The notes under the pieces were generated by a model. It saw nothing but the letters and a program-made list of their open reading frames with translations, was not told where the DNA came from and searched no databases. This document shows positions 43,054 to 46,835 of a stretch of 46,835 nucleotides of DNA, one piece after another; within the stretch, counting starts at the first letter, position 1, and every line of letters begins with the position of its first letter. This DNA comes from Nitrospirota bacterium (GTDB lineage: Bacteria; Nitrospirota; JACRHL01), in the NCBI GenBank assembly GCA_029881725.1, contig JAOUMB010000018.1:1-46835 (forward strand). The letters are read 5' to 3'. The position numbers and the translations under genes were made by a program.

Positions 43054-44496
43054 ATGAACATGACCATCCCCATGGACAACGTCATCGCCCTGCTGCCCGA
43101 GATGATCATCGCGGCATTCGCCTGTCTGGTGCTGATGTTTGACCTGATGCTTCCCCAGGGGCGCAAGAACCCCCTGGCCTGGTTTTCGCTGGCCGGTGTG
43201 GCGCTGGCGGCCTTTGCCACCTTCCGCCTGACCCATCAGCACATCTCGGCCTTTGCCGACACCTTCCAGGTGGATCCGTTTTCCAACTTCTTCAAGTTGC
43301 TGTTCTACCTCATCGTGGCGCTGGTGATCCTGATGAGCCGGGCTTACCTGCAGCAGGACCGCATCCACATCGGCGAGTATTACCACTTCATTCTGCTGGT
43401 ACTCACCGGCATGATGATCATGGTGTCGGCCACCGACCTGATGACCGTTTACATGGGTCTGGAACTGGTTTCGGTGACCCTGTACATCATGGCCGCCATG
43501 AAGCGCTATGAAAGCCGTTCCACGGAGGCGGGGCTCAAGTATTTCGTGCTCGGCTCCTTCTCCAGCGCGGTGCTGCTGTATGGCATGTCGTTGATCTATG
43601 GCGTTACCGGCACCACCAATCTGGCCGCCATCGGCGCCTTTCTGGGCGACGGGGTGCCCAACAGCGCCGCCACCGTGGGGCTGATCATGATGGTGGTCGG
43701 GCTGGCCTTCAAGGTGGCCGCCGCTCCGTTCCACATGTGGGCCCCGGACGTTTACGAGGGCTCGCCCACGCCGATTACCGCGTTCATGAGCGTGGCCCCC
43801 AAGGCCGCCGCCTTTGCCGTCATCCTGCGTGTGATGCTGGAGGCCTTTGGCGGCATGAAGTCCGACTGGGAGGCCATTTTCACCGTGATCGCGGTGCTCA
43901 CCATGGCGGTGGGTGCGGTGCTGGCGCTGGTGCAGACCTCTCTCAAGCGCATGCTGGCCTATTCCTCCATCGGTCACGCGGGCTATGCCCTGATCGGCGT
44001 GGTGGTGGGTGACGCACTGGGTACCTTCTCGGTCATGTACTACCTGGTGATCTACGCCGTGATGAACCTGGGCGCGTTCGCCATCATCATCATGCTGCGC
44101 AACCAGGGCCTGATGGGCGAGGAACTGGACGACCTGAAGGGGCTGTCGCGCACCCATCCGTGGGCCGCGCTGTTCATGCTGGTGTTCATGTTCTCGCTGG
44201 CGGGAATTCCGCCCACCGCGGGCTTCATCGCCAAGTTCTACATCTTCATGGCGGCGATCAACGCCGGCTACATCCTGCTGGCCATCGCCGGTGCCCTGCT
44301 GGCGGCGGTGTCCGCCTACTACTACATCCGTGTGATCGTGGTGATGTACATGCAGGAGCCGGAAACCGACCACGTGCTCACCGCCCCGGCCGGGCTGCGG
44401 TTGGCGCTGGTGTTCTCGCTGCTGTTCGTGATCGGGCTGGGCGTGTTCCCGGATCCGCTGGCCGACTTCGCCCAGCAGGCCATTCTCTCGTTCTAG
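43054..44496 (+). CDS. nuoN: NADH-quinone oxidoreductase subunit N
   Basis: NuoN is the third antiporter-like pump and last nuo gene. The 480-residue protein has MGLELVSVTLYIMAAMKR, AGLKYFVLGSFSSAVLLYG, FKVAAAPFHMWAPDVYEGSPTP and YSSIGHAGYALIG. With it all fourteen subunits A-N are present in the standard order with separate C and D. Confidence 0.97.
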   Translation: MNMTIPMDNVIALLPEMIIAAFACLVLMFDLMLPQGRKNPLAWFSLAGVALAAFATFRLTHQHISAFADTFQVDPFSNFFKLLFYLIVALVILMSRAYLQQDRIHIGEYYHFILLVLTGMMIMVSATDLMTVYMGLELVSVTLYIMAAMKRYESRSTEAGLKYFVLGSFSSAVLLYGMSLIYGVTGTTNLAAIGAFLGDGVPNSAATVGLIMMVVGLAFKVAAAPFHMWAPDVYEGSPTPITAFMSVAPKAAAFAVILRVMLEAFGGMKSDWEAIFTVIAVLTMAVGAVLALVQTSLKRMLAYSSIGHAGYALIGVVVGDALGTFSVMYYLVIYAVMNLGAFAIIIMLRNQGLMGEELDDLKGLSRTHPWAALFMLVFMFSLAGIPPTAGFIAKFYIFMAAINAGYILLAIAGALLAAVSAYYYIRVIVVMYMQEPETDHVLTAPAGLRLALVFSLLFVIGLGVFPDPLADFAQQAILSF

Positions 44497-44498
44497 CC

Positions 44499-44545
44499 CC
44501 TCCCGCCGCCCGCCGGGACGGACCGTCGTTTCCGGGCGGGGGAGG
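44499..44545 (+). terminator. Large GC-rich hairpin after nuoN
   Basis: The left arm at 44499-44512 pairs with CGGGCGGGGGAGG (44533-44545) through 13 bp with one bulged G, and a small inner inverted repeat (GACGG/CCGTC) lies in the loop. There is no T-run. It may be a weak terminator or a 3' stabiliser of the nuo message. Confidence 0.45.
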
Positions 44546-44574
44546 CAGGGGATCACCGCACGGGGAGACGGGTT

Positions 44575-45078
44575 ACGTCTGATCGGCTGCACACCCCCCT
44601 GTCCCAATGGGATACGCGCCCGCTGGCGGAGCGGGCCGCCCTGTGCCTGGAGCGGGCCGCCGACCTGCTGGAGGGGTTTGGCGAAAACCCCCACCGGGTG
44701 CGTGCCTACCGCACCGGAGCGGACACCCTGCGCGCCCGTGGCGGGCAGGTGAGCGCCCGGCTGAAGGCGGGCACCCTCACCGAACTACCGGGCATCGGCA
44801 AGGAACTGGCGGCCAAGACCGCCGAAGTGGCCGAAACCGGCACCCTGGCCGCCCTTTCCGAACTGGAGGCGCGCATCCCGCCAACCGCCGCACGGCTGGC
44901 CCCGCTGCCCGGCGTGGGCGAAAAACTGGCCATCTATCTGACCTGCCGCCTGCATGTGGATACCCCGGCGCATTTGCGCCAACTGGTGGCCACCCACATG
45001 TTGCGCACCATCCCCTGGGTGGGTCCGGAAGGGGAGGCGGCGGTGCGCAAGGGGCTGGCGGAACTGGTGGAGGGGTGA
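44575..45078 (+). CDS. Helix-hairpin-helix protein, DNA polymerase X N-terminal-like
   Basis: This protein of about 167 residues has the 8-kDa-type lead-in of polymerase beta/X (ERAADLLEGFGENPHRVRAYR) and then HhH motifs LPGIGKELAAKTAE and LPGVGEKLAIYL, plus a weaker IPWVGPEGEAAVRKG. It binds DNA or is a regulatory fragment; there is no polymerase catalytic or PHP domain. The frame has no ATG, GTG or TTG between the nuoN stop and GTG 44698, yet homology runs about 35 codons before 44698. A GGGGAG at 44562-44567 is seven bases before ACG 44575, so ACG (or CTG 44587) may be the start. If only 44698 is used, the first helix is lost. Confidence 0.65.
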   Translation, partial: TSDRLHTPLSQWDTRPLAERAALCLERAADLLEGFGENPHRVRAYRTGADTLRARGGQVSARLKAGTLTELPGIGKELAAKTAEVAETGTLAALSELEARIPPTAARLAPLPGVGEKLAIYLTCRLHVDTPAHLRQLVATHMLRTIPWVGPEGEAAVRKGLAELVEG

Positions 45079-45100
45079 CCACCGTGCCGGGGGACACGTC

Positions 45101-46105
45101 ATGCATATTTTAATTACTGGCGCGAGCGGCTTTATCGGACGCCATCTGGCCACCGCCCTGCGGGACCGTGGGCACCGGGTCACCGGTTGCGTGCGCGATC
45201 CCCGTCACCGGTGGCCGGGTGTCGATTTCATCCAATCCGACCTCACCCGCGACCAGACCACACAGGCGTGGCTGCCCCGGTTGCACGGGGTGGACGTGGT
45301 GATCAATGCCGTGGGGGTGATCCGCGAAACCGGTGCCAACACCTTTGACACCCTGCACCACCGGGCCCCCTTGTCCCTGTTTCAGGCCGCTTCGGAGGCC
45401 GGAGTGGGACGGGTGATTCAGATCTCCGCCCTGGGGGCGCACCCGGACGCGGCTTCGGAATTCCACCGCAGCAAGGGGCGCGCGGACGCCGCACTGGCTC
45501 AGCTTCCGGTGCGCGGCGTGGTGCTGCGGCCCTCGGTGGTATATGGCTCCGGCGGGCAGAGCACGGAGCTGTTCGAGGCCATGGCGGCCCTGCCACTGGT
45601 GCCCTTGGTGGGGGCGGGGGAGCAGGTCATTCAGCCGGTGGATGCGGACGATCTCACCGCTGCGGTGGTGCGTCTGGTTACCATGGACGATCCGCCCGCG
45701 CTGGTGGATGCGGTGGGGCCGAAGCCGGTCACCTTGCGGGAATTCCTGACCGCCTTCCACACCGGCTTGGGGCTGTCGCCGCCCCGGTTCCTGGCTGTCC
45801 CGCGTCCGCTGGTGGGGTTGGGGGCGTGGCTGGGAGACCGGTTCGGCACCGGCCCCTTGACCCGTGAGGCGCTGGGCATGCTGGAGCGAGGCAACACCGC
45901 CGATCCGGCCCCGTTCGCAGCGTTGCTTGGCCGGGCGCCCACGGCGCTGTCCGACGGGGTGGCCGGGATGGCTCCCTCTCGCGCCCGCCTGTGGCATGCC
46001 CGCCTGTATTTCATGGCGCCCCTGTTGCGGGGTGTGCATTGCCGCCGTGTGGCTGACGGCGGCCGTGGTTTCCGCTTTCGTGTGGCCGGTGGAGCGCAGC
46101 CTTGA
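45101..46105 (+). CDS. SDR/NAD(P)-binding epimerase-like protein, 3' end apparently frameshifted
   Basis: This is an atypical short-chain dehydrogenase of the NAD(P)H-binding/NDUFA9-like class. It has the Rossmann loop LITGASGFIGRHLA, then DVVINAVGVIRE, IQISALGAHPD and VVLRPSVVYGSGG. The usual catalytic Tyr before the Lys is Phe (EFHRSK), common in non-enzymatic or divergent members. The reading frame then enters RLYFMAPLLRG, the start of a DoxX-like domain, and ends in unrelated Arg/Gly-rich sequence; the true continuation lies one frame over (next entry). ATG 45101 begins the Rossmann fold directly. Confidence 0.8.
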   Translation: MHILITGASGFIGRHLATALRDRGHRVTGCVRDPRHRWPGVDFIQSDLTRDQTTQAWLPRLHGVDVVINAVGVIRETGANTFDTLHHRAPLSLFQAASEAGVGRVIQISALGAHPDAASEFHRSKGRADAALAQLPVRGVVLRPSVVYGSGGQSTELFEAMAALPLVPLVGAGEQVIQPVDADDLTAAVVRLVTMDDPPALVDAVGPKPVTLREFLTAFHTGLGLSPPRFLAVPRPLVGLGAWLGDRFGTGPLTREALGMLERGNTADPAPFAALLGRAPTALSDGVAGMAPSRARLWHARLYFMAPLLRGVHCRRVADGGRGFRFRVAGGAQP

Positions 46106-46373
46106 GTTGTTGTCCCGGGTGGGCATCGGCGCAGGGTGGCAGGTTCCGGTCCTGTACGGGGCGTCGGCGCTGGACGCGCTGATCGGCCTTTTGGTGCTGG
46201 CCGGGGTGCGCCCCCTTCCGGTGGGCGTTCTGCAATTGGTTGTGATTGGCGGCTACACGGCGATCATCACCCTGTTCCTGCCGTGGATGTGGGCCGATCC
46301 GTTCGGCCCGCTGGTCAAGAACCTGCCGCTGGCGGCGGCCATTCTGGTATGGATGGCGCTGGAGGTGGAATGA
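46032..46373 (+). CDS. DoxX-like domain, probable C-terminal part of the SDR protein
   Basis: This reading frame encodes about 113 residues of a DoxX_3-type four-helix membrane domain (IAAVWLTAAVVSAFVWPVE, ALDALIGLLVLAGVRPL, GGYTAIITLFLPWMWADPFGPLVKNLP). SDR-DoxX fusions are a known protein type, and the two halves join smoothly if one G is removed from the GGGG run at 46029-46032. GTG 46032 has no ribosome site of its own. So this is most likely the broken or mis-sequenced 3' part of one gene (45101-46373); a separate overlapping gene is less likely. Confidence 0.6.
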   Translation: MCIAAVWLTAAVVSAFVWPVERSLELLSRVGIGAGWQVPVLYGASALDALIGLLVLAGVRPLPVGVLQLVVIGGYTAIITLFLPWMWADPFGPLVKNLPLAAAILVWMALEVE

Positions 46374-46834
46374 CGTACCTATGGCTCAAGACCGTGCATG
46401 TGCTCAGCGCCACCGTATTGTTCGGCACCGGTGTGGGCTCCATGTATTACTTTTTCCGGGCAAACCGGTCCGGGGAGCCGCGCCTGATCGCCGCCACGGC
46501 ACGCCACCTGGTGCTGGCCGACTGGGTATTCACCACCCCGGCAGCGGTGGTGCAGCCGGTTACCGGCCTGTGGATGCTGTCGCTCAGCGGAGTGCCCCTG
46601 TCCTCCCGCTGGGTGTGGGCGTCGCTGATGCTGTTCGTTTATGTGGGCGCCTGCTGGATTCCGGCGGTGGTGCTTCAATTGCGCATGCGGCGCATGGCGG
46701 AGTCGGCGCTGGAGGCGGGCGGTTTGTTGCCCCCGGCTTACGCCGTATACCTGCGCATCTGGATCGGGCTGGGGGTGCTGGCCCTGCCGGCCATGCTGGT
46801 GATCTTCTGGTTGATGGTGGTCAAGCCGTCCTGA
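46370..46834 (+). CDS. DUF2269-family integral membrane protein
   Basis: This 154-residue membrane protein has four hydrophobic segments. Signature parts are LWLKTVHVLSATVLFGTGVGSMYYF, ADWVFTTPAAVVQPVTG and YLRIWIGLGVLALPAMLVIFWLMV, matching the DUF2269 family. The conserved His in the first helix and the TG/GTG motif are present. Function is unknown. ATG 46370 overlaps the stop of the DoxX-like frame by four bases, and such proteins often sit beside SDR-DoxX genes. The stop is complete at the end of the window. Confidence 0.85.
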   Translation: MTYLWLKTVHVLSATVLFGTGVGSMYYFFRANRSGEPRLIAATARHLVLADWVFTTPAAVVQPVTGLWMLSLSGVPLSSRWVWASLMLFVYVGACWIPAVVLQLRMRRMAESALEAGGLLPPAYAVYLRIWIGLGVLALPAMLVIFWLMVVKPS

Positions 46835-46835
46835 T

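Overview
This GC-rich window comes from a Gram-negative, proteobacterium-like chromosome. The evidence is a type II secretion operon with an outer-membrane secretin, lipoproteins, a Fis-type regulator, a 14-gene nuo operon and an L-aspartate oxidase. No rRNA, tRNA, CRISPR array, phage or insertion sequence was seen. The exact lineage cannot be fixed from the sequence. The mix of a diaphorase-like NuoF, a split glycine decarboxylase (GcvPA/GcvPB), an AsmA-like GspN and a ferredoxin-thioredoxin reductase catalytic subunit would suit a deep-branching or anaerobic-leaning proteobacterium more than an enteric one.

Layout. Bases 117-10616 hold a tightly packed type II secretion operon in the order gspC-D-E-F-G-H-I-J-N-L-M. 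There is no gspK or gspO, and the secretin is unusually short. Without a break it runs into glycine cleavage genes (10623-15182: gcvT, gcvPA, a Nudix hydrolase, gcvPB; no gcvH), then rnhA and a CinA/MoaB-type molybdopterin-binding protein, ending at 16374. A small membrane protein and a secreted PsbP-like protein follow. Next come a convergent SLC13-type transporter with two TrkA-C domains (17434-19206, minus), a secreted Gly/Arg-tailed protein, a PEGA lipoprotein, and a minus-strand two-component pair whose kinase has a damaged ATP site (20527-22892).

From 23001 the plus strand carries trmB, a MidA-family methyltransferase, an unrecognised 105-residue basic protein with its own good promoter and terminator, a lipoprotein, nadB, a Fis-like protein with an AT-hook-like tail, a ferredoxin-thioredoxin reductase catalytic subunit and a small ABM-fold monooxygenase. 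A near-consensus promoter at 28802-28831 then precedes nuoA-N (28913-44496), a full proton-pumping NADH dehydrogenase operon. The window ends with a helix-hairpin-helix protein lacking a standard start codon, an SDR/DoxX-like gene that looks frameshifted, and a DUF2269 membrane protein.

How it fits together. The T2SS genes build an inner-membrane ATPase platform (E, F, L, M, C), a pseudopilus (G, H, I, J) and an outer-membrane channel (D). The gcv genes make one-carbon units and NADH from glycine. The nuo operon oxidises NADH. Its NuoF and NuoG carry extra iron-sulfur domains typical of ferredoxin-linked diaphorases and hydrogenases, and a ferredoxin-dependent reductase gene sits just upstream. 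The best candidates for something new are the modified NADH-input module of complex I, the basic 105-residue protein, the degenerate soluble histidine kinase and the reduced T2SS.
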